A stretch of 64,000 bases of DNA from Limnoperna fortunei (lineage: Eukaryota > Mollusca > Bivalvia > Mytilida > Modiolidae). The position numbers and the translations under genes are program-made. The stretch covers positions 55,347,176-55,411,175 of the forward strand of contig OX104112.1 of NCBI GenBank assembly GCA_944474755.1. Direction: 5' to 3'. Shown one piece after another: positions 48,729 to 61,438 of the stretch. Each line of letters starts with the position of its first letter. The stretch's first letter is position 1. The notes under the pieces are model-generated. The model saw nothing but the letters and a program-made list of their open reading frames with translations, did no database searches and had not been told where the DNA came from.

Positions 48729-50434
48729 AAATGTACACATTGTGTCAAACAAATGCAAATCCGGATCAGGTGTGATCTTAATCATAAGCCCAAAATAAAA
48801 AAATGACAACGGACGTTATGAATCCGGCTTTAAAAAGATAGTTAAATTAGTGCTTTCTATAATATCATAATACGGTTTTTTAAATACTATATCTATACTC
48901 TTTCTTAACATACATGACTTTACCCAATATCATATGAAAAGAACAGAAAAAACAAATGGTGACAAGTGTCACAAAGCATACTTCAGCTGAACGATGATTC
49001 AATTACGCTATGTAAAAATGACACCATATTAAAATAGATGCTCCTTAGAGAAATAAACAAATACATGTGTACTGAACAACAAAAAAGAAATGTGGATCGT
49101 TATGCTTAACAATATCAAATTACTTATAAACGCTTATTGCCAACCAAATTTAAAACAGAATGAGTCCGGACATTTTGTTAAATGTGCAAAAGATGGATAA
49201 AAAGTGGAGTTATGACACGTCGAGATAAGAAATTTCGCTATATTCATGATTATCCAAGGGATTATTATTTATTATTTACAAACCGACATTATGATTCTAC
49301 GGCCGATGCATTTTAGTGTATTTACATAGGCTTTAGTATGACACTCTTTCCTTATATTGTCTTTGGATATGAGGAAATATTTAACAAATTCTTGTACTTC
49401 CATTATTTTAAAGGTATTTTACAAGCTGAACCTTAAGAAACATCTAGATTCAATGCAGTTTTAACAGTTTTTTCCATGGAGTAACGTCTGTCTTCACGAA
49501 AGGTATACTTACATCGCATTCAGTGGTTCGTTCTGATTAAATGCATCACCTAGTCATGTAATGATATGTAAATACGATTGTTTCGTTGAACTATATAGAA
49601 AAACCCAAAAACTTTCAAAATTTTTTGAGTGATTGGAGCTTGACTAAGTAGCACCAATTCTGACATGTTTTACATGTAGTGCAAACGCAAATTGTTGCTC
49701 GCCGTAGTTTGCATAACAGAGAACGAAAATGAACAAAGTCTAATCCAGATCGCGGTTACGCCATAACTGGAAATAAATTTCATACAACGTCGATATCGTT
49801 AAGAACCTATGTTTTTATCAGTTCTGTAGGTGATGACATAACCGTCTGAACTCATGTGTCTTATTGTCTCATCTAGAGTAATACATAGGTGTCGTTCATA
49901 TCTTTGAACAAAACAAAATACCAAAATGAGTTTTGAAGATTGTAAAATCTAAAACCATGGCATGTTTGCAATAACTGAATTTCAATTATCATTGTTTGCA
50001 AATCATGTTCATTATTTAAAACAAAAAAATCTCTTGAGATTTTTATGAAAACATGAAATAGATAATTTGTCAGCACCACAAGTTAGAATACATGAACTTA
50101 TCTAGAAATTTCATCATATCTATATCAGTTGGCAAGTATTATCTTCCACTATAATGTTTCTTAATTAACAGTTTCTCGCCCTAAATATAACTTAAACAAA
50201 TATTTGCTCGCTTCAAAAACAGAAGGGCTTTTGTACGTTAAAAAGTCTTTCTGTTAAATAAGTCAACCTATGTCAAATTGCGTTATTTTAATTTTTTAAT
50301 TTAATTATGCTTAAAGCTTGAATCTGAGATAAACATTCCTCGCAGAATGGACTCTAACTGTTAATCGCGTCGCGGACATGTCCGATATTTCGTACTATGT
50401 TGTTATTGAATCTAGTCATCATTAGTTATATATT
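48729..50434. other. no gene seen
   Basis: 49668-49712 resembles 38785-38820 (TTTTAC.TGTAGTGCAAA..., CTCGCCGTA.TTT), another trace of duplication of the Ly6-IgGFc locus. No credible exon. Confidence 0.35.
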
Positions 50435-50675
50435 GTTGCCAGCCAATTGGTTAAGGTAGTTCGTCTAATATTGATCACATGGTCTGTAAACACTGAGATT
50501 GCAGGCTCGAGTCTCACTGCGAGTAGAGTACGCTCGATTCTAATCTTAATAGACAAGGGTTGACAGTTTCTAACCAAAGGTCGGGGCTTTCTCCGGCTTC
50601 CTGTCCTAATAAAAACAGGACATATATATAGCTGAAAAATTGCTGAAAGTAGCGTTAAACATCATTCAAAGAAAG
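50435..50675 (+). mobile_element. tRNA-derived SINE, near full length
   Basis: Degraded A box (CCAATTGGTTAAGG), B box (GGCTCGAGTC), body and tail (GCTGAAAGTAGCGTTAAACA) in order on the plus strand. The A box has lost its GGCCGAG core. Confidence 0.8.
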
Positions 50676-52439
50676 AAATATATAACGGTTTGGGATATTT
50701 CCAACTAGTAAAACAAAGACGCATCTTTTAAGGATAGCGACGGTTACTTAATAAAATATTTTTCGGATATGTGCCTGTCTTGAAATAAACCCTTTTAAAA
50801 GTAAATCACTAGGTACATGTTCCGAGATGTAAGAAATACTCAAAAAAACTAATGACAATATGATAACATTGCGGATAATGAAAAACTCCCCAAACCAAAA
50901 TATAATCACATAATTACAGGCAGCAAACATACACCAAACAAACAATTTATAAACCAAAAGGTGTAATAATGGTTTTGGAAAATGTGTAAATGGCTTTTTG
51001 CGGAAAGGTCTGTATAAATAAAGATGTTTTCTAGAAAGTGTGCTAAATAAAAAAAAACATGATAAACATTTTTGAAATTGCTTATGGTTATAAAAGTGCA
51101 CTTCTTTGAAATATGGTATCCAGCATGAAGGATCCAGTGTGCAAACAAATTTTACATTTGTCTTAGTTTTTGTGTAAATATTGATATTTTTACAACCTCA
51201 ACAATAATCATATGCCTGTGTGTATTGTGTTTTACATACTTTGTTCGGGTAAATTGAAAACAAATAACTTTAAGCTACAAACAGACCATTATAAATGGGC
51301 TTTGTATCTGCACCTTTTTTTGTTATGTCACAATACGGTTTTACGATTTTCAGCGTAATGGCTTCCTTTTTTATTGGCATAGGAGGAAGGATTACTCGAT
51401 TAAATTCTCAACCTTAAACAAGAACACTTACAGTTCTGTCGATTTAGGCTGGATTTAAGCGAGCACAACTTACTTAATAGACCACAGACAAAAATCAAAC
51501 ATGCTATTCAATAAATATTCTGGGTACACAATGCAGAGAAATAAATAATAAGGAGTTATGCCGCCTGTATGATTATAATTTTGTATTAAAGCAGTTGTAA
51601 TCTGTTATATAGCATTCTTTCTAAAATACTTTTTTCATTTTACAATCGAATTTTCCATAAATGTATGCACAGCTTAAACATAATAATTTGGTCTATTCAT
51701 ATTATGTTTTGATGCTGTTAAAACGTTAAGTTTTGTTACCTTCATTTAATCAGGGATGACGAAAACATTGTTTTTTATTACTTACTGAATTGAAGCTATA
51801 TACCCCCCCCCCCCAATTAAGACATAAATTTTTGTTAGCTTTCTGTTTTATTCTTATGACTTTATTTTGTTTCCTTTGTAAGATATTTGGAAGCGTTTCG
51901 GATTTTCTGTATTTTTATCTGTTTTTGAAATGGATAGTTTCTCTTCATTCCAATTAGGACTTTTTGTATTTCTTTAGAAACTTTTCTGTCATAATTTTAA
52001 ATCAATGAATTTGAAATAGTACGAAACCCGGTACTCTTCTTTTCCTTTCCAAAGTATTGAACTCTTAATGCCTGTTTGGGAACCCTTTGTGACATCGAAG
52101 TTTTTATAGTAACAACAATACTAAATGCGAAAAACTGAAAAGAAAGAAATGTTTAGGCACTTATTACACGATGTCAACACATGATTTGCGAATCATTATA
52201 ACAGTTATGCTCTTGAATTTTTGACGTCAGTAATAGTAATAACTTACAAAACGTAATCCGAAAAGATCTGGGTATTCACTATTCGTGATTCTGTTACATG
52301 ACCGTTCAAATGGTATCAAAGGTCAGAAGTTTAAATTGACTTTTGACTGGTTTAATTTATCAAAAAACAGCACAACAAATAAAAATCAAATAACGAAAAT
52401 GTAATGTTTGTTCTTTGCCTAATGATCTAACAGATTGTG
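50676..52439. other. second copy of the gene's 3' flank (50.85-52.08 kb)
   Basis: Matches 28090-29660 block by block in the same orientation. The 117-residue minus frame at 50748-51101 lies in it and has no counterpart frame in the other copy, so it is not a gene. A C12 run lies at 51803-51814. Confidence 0.5.
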
Positions 52440-52543
52440 TGGCTTCTTTCCGACCATAGCTTAGATTCACAGGTAAGGAAACGCTGCTATGCACTAAAAC
52501 ATTAAGACCATGAGTTGTAAAGTATTCATCGTTGAGAGTGAAC
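52440..52543 (-). pseudogene. possible relic of an IgGFc-binding exon
   Basis: After an acceptor-like CCTTTTTTAG, the minus strand reads FTLNDEYFTTHGLNVLVHSS and then VSLPVNLSYGRKEATQSVRS. The layout resembles the 'GVTVHSNESIGIFCMLR...LALP' stretch of the intact IgGFc exon. It lies just past the duplicated 3' flank, where a second gene copy would be expected. The similarity is weak and the call tentative. Confidence 0.25.
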
Positions 52544-52849
52544 CTAAAAAAGGGATCCAAAGTTTAGTTGTGACATTGAATTGAACTTAAACATTGTTTG
52601 AAGATATATTAGATATTTTAAAATTCAAATAATGAAGGTAAAGACTATATATTTGTTAACTTAAAAACAAGAACTATGATAAATTCTGACAACAAAATAG
52701 AAAGAACTAGGTTCACTAAGGGCCAATTTTGGCCCCATCTTGAAAATAACTTTTTTTGTAATATTCTGGTAGAATAAGGTTGAATTATGATTAAAATCAA
52801 GAAATTTTGCATTTTTCTCAATTTGCCTAATTTTGGGGGCAAATCAGCT

Positions 52850-53850
52850 AAGTCTGAAGAAAAATCACAAATTTTGGGAAAAAATCAATCAAATTTAAAA
52901 ACAACAATATATGAAAGCAAGAAATAGCAAATAACTTTTGTTTCACGTAAAGTTTTCATACCAAAAAATAGTTTAATACAATTGCAACACATAACATATT
53001 TTTTTAGGTAAAAAGTGTTTTTTTACCAAAATTAATGGATTTCTGGAAAAAATTAATAAAACTTTTAAACTGTAATGTATGATTGAAATAAATGGCATAT
53101 AGAACTTATTTAAGGTATAGTTTTCATATTAATAGACATTTTAAAGCCAATTATAACTCATAAGAGAGTTTTGGGGATTAAAAATGGCTTTTTTACCAAA
53201 ATTCATGGATTTCCGGAAAAATTATTAAAACTTTTAAACAGTAATATACATGTATGATTGCAAGACATGGCATATAGGTTTTATTTTAGGTTAGTTTTCA
53301 TGTTAATAGGTTTTAAAAAGCCAATTACAACACATTTCAGATTTTTTAGGGTTACAACCATTAAAAAAGAATTATTTTTAAAACATAAATCATGGATTTA
53401 TGGAAACAATCAATAAAATGTTAAAAAAAATAATATATGATTGGAAGAAATGGCATATAGGTTTTATTCTTTAAAGCCAATTTCAACGCATTTTTGTGGG
53501 TTAAAAATGTCTTTTTTTAAAAAGAAAAATTCATGGATTTCTAAAAACAATCAATAAAACTTTTAAACAGCAATATATGATGGCATATAAGTTTTATTTA
53601 GATAAGGTTTCAGATGAATAGGCATCTTAATGCCCGCGATGACATATTTTTGGGCGCTATTAAAAGGAATTTTGTAAATCAAAATTCAAATATTTCTGGA
53701 ATAAAGGTATTAAACATTAAAACATTTGCATATGATTGCAAGACATGGCTTACAACTTTTATTTCTGAGACAAAGTTTACATATTAATGCACACTTAGAT
53801 TGTAAAAGCCATTTACAATACTTCATTAGATTTTTTAGGGTTAACATTGG
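52850..53850 (+). repeat. degenerate satellite, about six units of 140-190 bp
   Basis: Repeating order: CATGGATTTCTGG-AAAAATTAATAAAACTTTTAAAC, then GTAATATATGATTG, GGCATATAGGTTTTATT, AGTTTTCAT.TTAATAGG, AAAGCCAATT.CAAC. Anchors lie near 52870, 53037, 53206, 53392, 53532 and 53690. Confidence 0.75.
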
Positions 53851-54734
53851 TTGTAAACAAATCAAGATTAACTGTGAGCTATATGGTAGGACATAACAAA
53901 ATGTTTACTCTTCTATCACTTTAGCAAAACTTAAAACTTTCTGTCGCTGATTCAGAAGAATCAATAGTCAATAGTCAGAGGAAGGTCATTGACATCTAAC
54001 ATAAAAACACTGAATCAAGATTAGATTGCCTTATTTCCCATACACCACATAAATACCAAATTATGGCAGCCACATGAGCACATACACCTACTACACAAGA
54101 TCCAGCCAGTCCGACATTTCTATCTGAATATTTGATCCATATTAAGTATTGCTTTGAAGTAACGTGTCTGCACTGAATCTTGAAACACAACAAATTCTGT
54201 TCATCCTTATGAAGAAAGATGGTAGAATCGCCATCTATATATTCTTAAATTTTCAGTTGATAAACCCCAAGTGTCAAAGTATAAGTGGTCTTCATTAAGT
54301 TGAGGGATTTGAAGATCTAATTCTTCTATGCTACCCATTTTGCAGATCTTTATTCTAAGTTGTTTTCTTGCACATATTTCTTTAGAGTTATTTATCTGCA
54401 AATGTTAAATACATAGGCTTATTTAGTGATTCTCAAAATAGTATCATTATATTATAATTTGAAGCTTATGTGTGTTTAATTTAAGCCAGGAGAAAATAAC
54501 CATACCAAATACCATGAAACATCCAGACTTACAAAAGCAGAGATAAGTGAATAACACTTGTAATGATTTACCTCTATGCACATTTACATTCCATGTACGA
54601 AAACTGTACCAAGTTTCATTAAAATATAACAAACTGTTCAGTAGTTGTTTTTACAGGATATATGGAGAGTCTGATATTATTTCTCATTAAATTGACTTAA
54701 ATTTCTAATAATAATAATCTTAAGCATGTTTCGA
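53851..54734. other. no gene seen
   Basis: AT-rich sequence with chance-length minus-strand frames only. Confidence 0.3.
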
Positions 54735-54958
54735 ATTTTTGAATGGTTTTTAATGCAACTTTCAGCAATATAATGACATCCAGTTTTTAATGGGGAGGAA
54801 GCCAGAGTACCCTGTGAAAACGCCCGACCCTTATATTGGAGTCGAATACACGCGGCCTGCAGTGGGACTCGAACCCACAACCTCAGAGTTAACAGGCAAA
54901 TAGTGTCAATAGTAATTGACTTACTACCTTAACCACTAGCTATAAGCCACCGAGGCCC
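54735..54958 (-). mobile_element. tRNA-derived SINE, full length
   Basis: Head (B box GGGTTCGAGTC; A box interrupted by a small TAGCTATAAGC-like insertion), body (CTTCCTCCCCATTAAAAA) and tail (TTGCTGAAAGTTGCATTAAA) on the minus strand. Confidence 0.8.
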
Positions 54959-56819
54959 CAGCATGTTTGGAAGGCATTTGCTTAGTATGTTATACCTAAG
55001 CTTGATGTTTACATTAACAAATAAGTTTGAGGAAAGTACACACACTTTTGCTGGAAAATTCATATGGTGGGCACATCTTTCCACATCTTAGGCAAGTTAG
55101 TACCAGTAAATGTACCTATTTTATCCAATTAAGTTCACCAGTCAGACAATACATTATATCATAAATATGCTTGGGAATAGGGGACAAAAAGATAGAAAGT
55201 ACTGTTAAGAGTTTATAACCATGTCATTTCTTTGCTATGAGATGTTAAATGTTAATGAGAAAACAGTTTTAATCACCTCATATAAGAGAACATAAAGCAG
55301 TTTCCAACATAATTGGAACAAAGTCCACAGCAGCTTTTTGTTTTGTCAATGGCCCCCGAAATGATTAACTACATGTAGATGATACAAAACATCTGTTTTT
55401 ACCATCTATAACAACATGTCATATGATATTTAGTTTTATCCATGTCTGTATGCATGTATATCTATCTATCCATAGATCCCAAAAATATCTGTTAAACATG
55501 TATTAATAGCTAGTACTATGATAAAATTGGGTAAAGTGATGTGTAAAATCTAAGTAAAAAAATTATTTGATATAAAGACATGTATGTTAACATACTAATA
55601 CATATATTATGAAAAAATGGTGCATTAAATTTTATTAGCATATGGTCTTATCATTGTTGTTACTTTCTAATTATCTAATTATATATGAGTAACTGATTAC
55701 AATAGACTTCTTAATTTCATATAAAATGTTTAATGTTTTGGTGATTAAAATTAATTCAATTTAATTAATCTTGATTGTTGTGGTGCCAATAAAATAATAA
55801 ACTACACTATAATTGTCTTTGAGTGTTGTCACATATTTATTTCAACAAGACTTTTCATTACTTACAATACTGGAACATTTTTTATTCCAGTATTGTGCAC
55901 AAGTATTACGATCGCAAAGTATGTAAAAAAGGAATCGGTAGAAATTTTTAATTTTAAATTGTTCAACTGACAATCTTACAGGAAATATGGTTGAAGATTG
56001 GTTTTGTCAAAATATGTGAGCTGTTTGTTTGCATTCATCAATTGATTTCGCTGATCTGACCGGAAATCGTATGCTTACTGACTGTCACATTTAAAACACC
56101 ACCGGGTTAGCCTTTTTTATACTTAGTAAGGCATTTTAAATGATAATTTTCATACTTACTCAAATTGGCATAAATAATACTTCCAGCAAAAACATCCGTA
56201 TGCTGAGGTCGTTATTTGGGACGATATCGTCACTTCCGTTGCCATGACAAATCTAAAAAACCAAATCGCGATACGAACGAGAATACGCGATTTCGTATGG
56301 ATTGCATAGTTTTAAATTACGAAAATCTTCTTTTTTTAGATAGATCACAGGCCTCGACATCTTTCACTTTTACACAGTAGAAAGATATAGCTGCGTTTCT
56401 TCATTGTGATTAATTTCAAGTTTGTCGATAGCTGTGCTCGTATATAATTTTTAATGCGAAGTGTGCACAAATTACCTAAAATGCAAGAATTTCGTCAAAT
56501 TGAAGTAGATTTTCACTAGAATACGATCCATAAGAAAAATCCAGAAATATATTTTTTAAAGATTGTGTGATGACATTTGTTTACACGACATACCTGAAAT
56601 ATTTATGCACAGTACAATCCAGTTTATACACCATTAACACGGCTTTATTACTCATTAATGCACGCACGTAACGACTTTCACTTTTGGCATATTTACATTC
56701 CAATAGGTTATTTTTAGTAACCGGAACCTTGTGTACAATTCGGATAGATTGCGGTGCAAACACGCAATAGTTCAGACTCTATAGTAACAGTCATTTAGGC
56801 GCTTTATTATTTAAGTTAT
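54959..56819. other. no gene seen
   Basis: Ordinary AT-rich DNA up to the left LTR. No exon or repeat boundary recognised. Confidence 0.3.
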
Positions 56820-57443
56820 TGTTGTAAAACATTTCAGTGACTCTGTAATTTGGTATCTCCCTAGTATAATGGTATAGTCCAAAGTTGGGTATATAAACCG
56901 TTGCAGCGCTAGTATTGAGGTCTTTTGGTCTTGTCGTTTGAGATTAGTTCTCCATTGGTACTACCTGTGTTATAGAAGACGGTGATTGAGTGCAGAGACA
57001 GAAAAGAGAACAATATGTAACCTCGAGTTAGATTCTTCAATTGTTATCTGCTTACCTGAATAAGGTTCGCAGGGGTACTGTGCACGGGATAAATAGTGCA
57101 CTGGTTAACTGTGCACGAGATAGAGAGTGCACAGGATAAATAGTGCACGAAACAGTTAGTGCACGGGATAAGTAGTACACAGGATAAATAGTGCACGGAT
57201 TGATTGAGCACCGGATAGATAGTGCACGGGTACATAGTGCACTTATAAGTTGTGCACCTGATACGGACCACTAGCAAGCAAGAAAGCGTTCAGTTAAGTG
57301 CAACTGCCACTGTAAAGGCTAAACACTCAGAAATCGCAACGTTACCTCTGAATTAAATCTGGTAAATTGCCGAAGCGGGCATATTCCAATATCCAGAGAT
57401 ATACTCTGGTACGAGCTCAGAGATCACGACAGAGTACGTGATA
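56820..57443 (+). repeat. left LTR
   Basis: Begins TGTTGTAAAACATTTCAGTG and ends ...AGAGTACGTGATA. TATATAAA at 56890-56897 is the likely promoter. 57080-57260 is an array of 15-16-bp units (GTGCACAGGATAAATA type). Confidence 0.85.
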
Positions 57444-57451
57444 TACTTTTT

Positions 57452-57468
57452 TGGTGGCAGCGGTGGGA
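57452..57468 (+). promoter_or_regulatory. primer-binding site
   Basis: TGGTGGCAGCGGTGGGA lies eight bases past the left LTR, where the tRNA primer anneals. It resembles a tRNA-Leu-type site; the tRNA identity is inference. Confidence 0.5.
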
Positions 57469-57499
57469 TATTGGAGACAGCTTCGGTGAGTTATTTATC

Positions 57500-58967
57500 A
57501 TGGAAGATCTTGAACAGCATCTAAGTGTCTTGGGAGAGGAAGTAAAGCGGGAGATGGGAAAAATTAGACGACAGACACACTTAACGCCAAAACATTCAAC
57601 TACAAAGGAACAAACGAGAAACTGGACGGATTCCGGCATTGTTCAAACACAACGCTCCGCTTTTACCGATGATCACACCACCCAAACACAATACCAACAA
57701 GACAATGGGGCACCACCCTTGTTTGGGCCATATAAAATCGAACATGATGCTGGTGCACGCGTCAAACAACCGATTCATAGCACGCCTAGCTCTGCAACAA
57801 TGGTCAGCAGTGGTGGCTCTACGCAAATATCCCCTATATTGAAACACGGTCTAAAAGAGTCGAGGACTCGAAGTAATGAACGAGAGAAGATAAAGTCTGC
57901 AAGGAGAGACATTAAACTAGCCAACTATGATGGTTCTAGTGAATGGGGAGACTTAAATTCACATTTCGATGTGTGTGCAACAATAAATAATTGGGATGAG
58001 TCTGATAAAGGTTTGTACTTGGCTGCTTCGGTGGCATGCTCAAGGCGTATTCAGTGACCTTCCGGATGATAAGAAAATGGATTACGAGACGTTAGTTAAA
58101 GCGTTAAAGGAACGATTTGCTCCTCCTAACCAAGATGAACTATTTAGGGTTCAATTAAAAGAAAGACGTCAGCGAGCAGGTGAGACCCTGCCAGAGCTGG
58201 GACAAACTATTAGGCGAATGGTAAATAGAGCATACCCACTAGCCCCTAATGAGGTTAAGGAAACATTAGCCAAGGACCATTTCCTAGATGCATTGCAGGA
58301 TACCGAGATGCGGATTAAGATTAAACAGTCCAGGCCGCAGAATTTAAATCAAGCAATATGCCTAGCTGTAGAACTGGAAACCTTCTATAAAGCAGAGAAA
58401 AAGCAGGATATAGGGAGAGCACATTTGCGAGCTGCGCACACAGAAAAACAAGTAGCATCTAAGGAGGACCAGTTAACAGAAATGATGGCTTCGTTTTCAA
58501 GACAACTGGAGTCACTTCGAAAGGACCTTGAGGAATTTAAACAGGGAGCTCGCAAGGATACAGACAAGCAGTGGAAAGCAAATAAACGATATTTTAACTG
58601 TGGAAAGCCCGGACACTTCAAGCGTGAATGTCCATTGCCAAGACAGAGTGGCAATCGAAGTGATCAGAGCAAGAATGCACAAAATGGATCTGTTAGACCC
58701 ATTAACAATAGAGTACGAAGAAGACAAAATCGTCCTATCAAAGTAAATGTCCAGAATAACTCTACAGCAGAGGCAGGAGCGTATGTTGATGTCATCGTTA
58801 AAGTTAAAAAGGCCAAATTTCTAGTGGATACAGGTGCTACTATTACTCTCATATCTTGTAAGCTATTTTATACTCTAAAATTCCAAGATAGACCACAGCT
58901 GTGTCGAGTAGCACAGACTATAACCTCAGCCAATTACACAGAATTGAATACAGTCGAACTTCGATGA
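57500..58967 (+). pseudogene. gypsy gag and start of protease, frameshifted
   Basis: The first frame (57500-58057) begins MEDLEQHLSVLGEEVKREMG. Coding sense moves to a second frame at about 58020, a one-base shift. Gag landmarks follow (LVKALKERFAPPNQDELFR, ETLPELGQTIRRMVNRAYPL, then FLDALQDTEMRIKI). A CCHC knuckle lies at 58587-58634, but its first cysteine is Tyr (RYFNCGKPGHFKREC). A retroviral-type aspartic protease begins at 58821 with LVDTGATITL and breaks off near 58950, where unrelated sequence enters. Structural and processing proteins of the element; defective. Confidence 0.85.
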
Positions 58968-59395
58968 CTCGAACTCGAAGGGGCCGACAAAAATAGTTCG
59001 AGAAATCGGGAGTTCGAGAAACCGGGACTTGAGATGTCCGAAAATGATTCATGTGCGAACCGGAATCGATATCAGTATATATATTACAGTTAATTTCCTG
59101 TGTCACATTGGATTAACAAAATTGTGTTTCTTCAATGCAGTTCATATATTAATATTATTTTTAAGAACGTATTTTTGTTTTTATTAAAATAAAAATGTTT
59201 ACTGTTATATTTCTTGTTTAATTTTGTGCACGAGGATTGATAAGTATTATTGCATAACGTTATTGTGTCAATGACCTCGATTCAGATTTGATAGCAATTT
59301 ATTTAAGAAATAATTCATGGCTGCCCCAATTTTATGGATTATTTAAATATGGGTAGGCATTATATTCATGAATATTTTGCCATGAGCGCCCATAC
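58951..59395. mobile_element. insertion within the gypsy element, pogo/Tigger-like end
   Basis: Starts after a TA with CAGTCGAACTTCGATGACTC, which resembles the terminal repeats of pogo/Tigger-type DNA transposons. It continues with TTCGAGAAATCGGGAGTTCG and then AT-rich DNA. The matching far end was not found. The gypsy frame resumes at about 59398, after loss of the rest of protease and all of the RT core. Confidence 0.4.
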
Positions 59396-59397
59396 TT

Positions 59398-60162
59398 GTA
59401 CATCCTGATCTGTCCAAACCCTTTATCTTGGACACTGACGCCAGTAACAATGCAATTGGGGCGGTCCTGTCACAGGAGATTGATGGCCACGAAAAGGTTA
59501 TTGCTTACGGAAGTATGACCTTATCCAAAACCGAACGGAAGTATTGCGTTACGAGAAAGGAATTACTGTCAGTAGTGCACTTTGTCAAGCACTTTTGTCA
59601 GTTTCTATATGGTCGTCCTTTTGTCGTAAGGACCGACCATAGCTCGCTACAGTGGCTGTTAAACTTTAAAAGCGCAGAGGGGCAGTTGGCAAGATGGTTG
59701 GAGGTTTTAAGCACTTATGACATGACAATAAAGCATAGAGCTGGTAGTCGACATCGTAATGCAGATGTACTCAGTAGGATTCCTTGCAAGCAGTGTGGTT
59801 TTACTCCTGACTGGGAATCCCAACGGTCTGTTAATACAGTTCGAGTCACTCCAGAAAAAGCATGTGATTCCGAGATAGACAATAGGGGTTCATTGCTCAA
59901 ACAGTTACAAGAGGATGACCAAAACTTACAAATAGTAAGACAATTGGTACAAGATGGACACAAGCCAAATTTAAGAGACTTAGAAGAATTTAACTATGTT
60001 GTTAAAAGCTTGTCGTCGCGGTTTGATGATTTAAAGCTTAGGGATGGAGTACTTGGCAAAACACGAAAAGATGGCGATAAGTTTAGAGCAATTGTGAAAG
60101 ACGCCGAATTCTGCAACAATGCCACGAGGTACCTGGGAAATATGCCCAGTAAAATACTGTAA
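59398..60162 (+). pseudogene. gypsy RNase H and pre-integrase segment
   Basis: HPDLSKPFILDTDASNNAIG, EKVIAYGSMTLSKTERKYC, PFVVRTDHSSLQWLLNFKS and HRAGSRHRNADVLSR are the typical Ty3/gypsy RNase H blocks, with the Asp residues of DTDAS, RTDHSS and NADVLSR present. A further 120 residues of the linker toward integrase follow, then a stop at 60162 and, almost at once, the right LTR. Integrase is deleted. The first ATG of the frame (59428) is internal to the domain. Confidence 0.85.
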
Positions 60163-60178
60163 AAATAACAGTGGGTAG

Positions 60179-60863
60179 TGTTGTAAAACATTTCAGTGAC
60201 AATGTAATTTGAAATCTCCCTAGTATAATGGTATAGTCCAAAGTTGGGTATATAAACCGTTGCAGAGCTAGTATTAGGGTCTTGTCTTTTGAGATTAGTT
60301 CTTCATTGGTCAGGTCTACCGTTTGAGCAGAAGTGTGTGTTACGGACGAAGAGTGCAGAGACAGAAAAGAGAACATTAGGTAACCTCGAGTTAGATTCTT
60401 GGATAGTTATCTGCTTACCTGAATAAGGTTCGCAGGGGCATATACACTGGTTCTCGGGTGCATAGGCAAATAGTACACTGGTTAATTGTGCACGGGATAG
60501 ATAGTGCACAGGATAAATAGTGCACGGGGTAGAGAGTGCACATGATAAATAGTGCACGGGGTAGAAAGTGCACAGGATAAATAGTACACGAGACAGTTAG
60601 TGCACGGATTGATTGAGCACCGGGTAGATAGTGCACGGGCACATAGTGCACTTATTAGTTGTGCACCGGATACATAGTGCACGGACCACTAGCAAGCAGG
60701 AAAGCGTTCAGTTAAGTGCAACCGTCACTGTAAAGGTTAAATACTCAGAAATTGCAACGCTACCTCTGAATTAAATCTGGTAAATTGCCGAAGCGGGCAT
60801 ATTCCAATATCCAGAGATATACTCTGGTACGAACTCCGAGATCACGACACAGAGTACGTGACA
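60179..60863 (+). repeat. right LTR
   Basis: TGTTGTAAAACATTTCAGTG to ...AGAGTACGTGACA. TATATAAA at 60249-60256. The GTGCAC array at 60470-60684 is longer than that of the left LTR. Antisense frames across the array are artefacts of the 15-16-bp repeat. Confidence 0.85.
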
Positions 60864-61438
60864 ATATGGTTGTCACAATACTTAGACGTTTGTATTGCGA
60901 GGACAGTGTGTATCCTTTTAAAGATCTAGCCATGATTCATCAAATGTGATAATTTTATGATAAGATATGTAATCACAACGCATAATAAACAAATGGTCAT
61001 TAAAGTTTTTTGTCATTAAATAAATATCACGGATTATAATTTAAATCCTTTTTGTATTCAAGCAGTTCATTTTGATTGAATGACGATGAAGGTGTCATTT
61101 TTATGATCAATGACAGCGTCTAAGTAGTAAATGATATGTCGGACATAATTATGTGCGAATTGAAATAAACACGTTTTGTTTTCTAAGCAATTTTATAAGA
61201 AAATAAGGAAATATGCATACAAATGTTTACATGTAATTTCATCACACACACTAGCATCTGCAAAGTAGTTTAACCCGTAACACTTTACTGTATTGTGTTA
61301 AATATCAATTATTTTGTCATGTAAAATGTTGGTGCATGCTTTATTTTGGTGTTGTTATTTTTGTCACTTGCACCACAAACGCCAAATAAACCAAAATAAA
61401 ACTACAACCAAAATTACCCGATTTACGGTAGAGAATTT
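60864..61438. other. no gene seen
   Basis: Opens with ATATGGTTGTCACAATACTT shared with 41281. Otherwise plain AT-rich DNA. Confidence 0.3.

Larger units (their letters stand above)
56820..60863 (+). mobile_element. Ty3/gypsy LTR retrotransposon, internally deleted
   Basis: Two LTRs in direct orientation enclose a primer-binding site, gag, the start of a protease, a non-element insertion and an RNase H. The reverse transcriptase core and the integrase are missing, so it cannot move by itself. The LTRs differ at many positions and in length (about 624 and 685 bp), so the copy is not recent. No clear target-site duplication: GTTAT on the left, ATATG on the right. Confidence 0.85.

Noticed and set aside
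50748..51101. 117-residue minus-strand frame
   Set aside because: Lies in a duplicated flank whose other copy (28.1-28.3 kb) does not preserve the frame.
57044..57277. Tyr/Cys/Pro-rich minus-strand frames in both LTRs (also 60303-60682)
   Set aside because: Products of the GTGCAC arrays in the LTRs, with no independent support.
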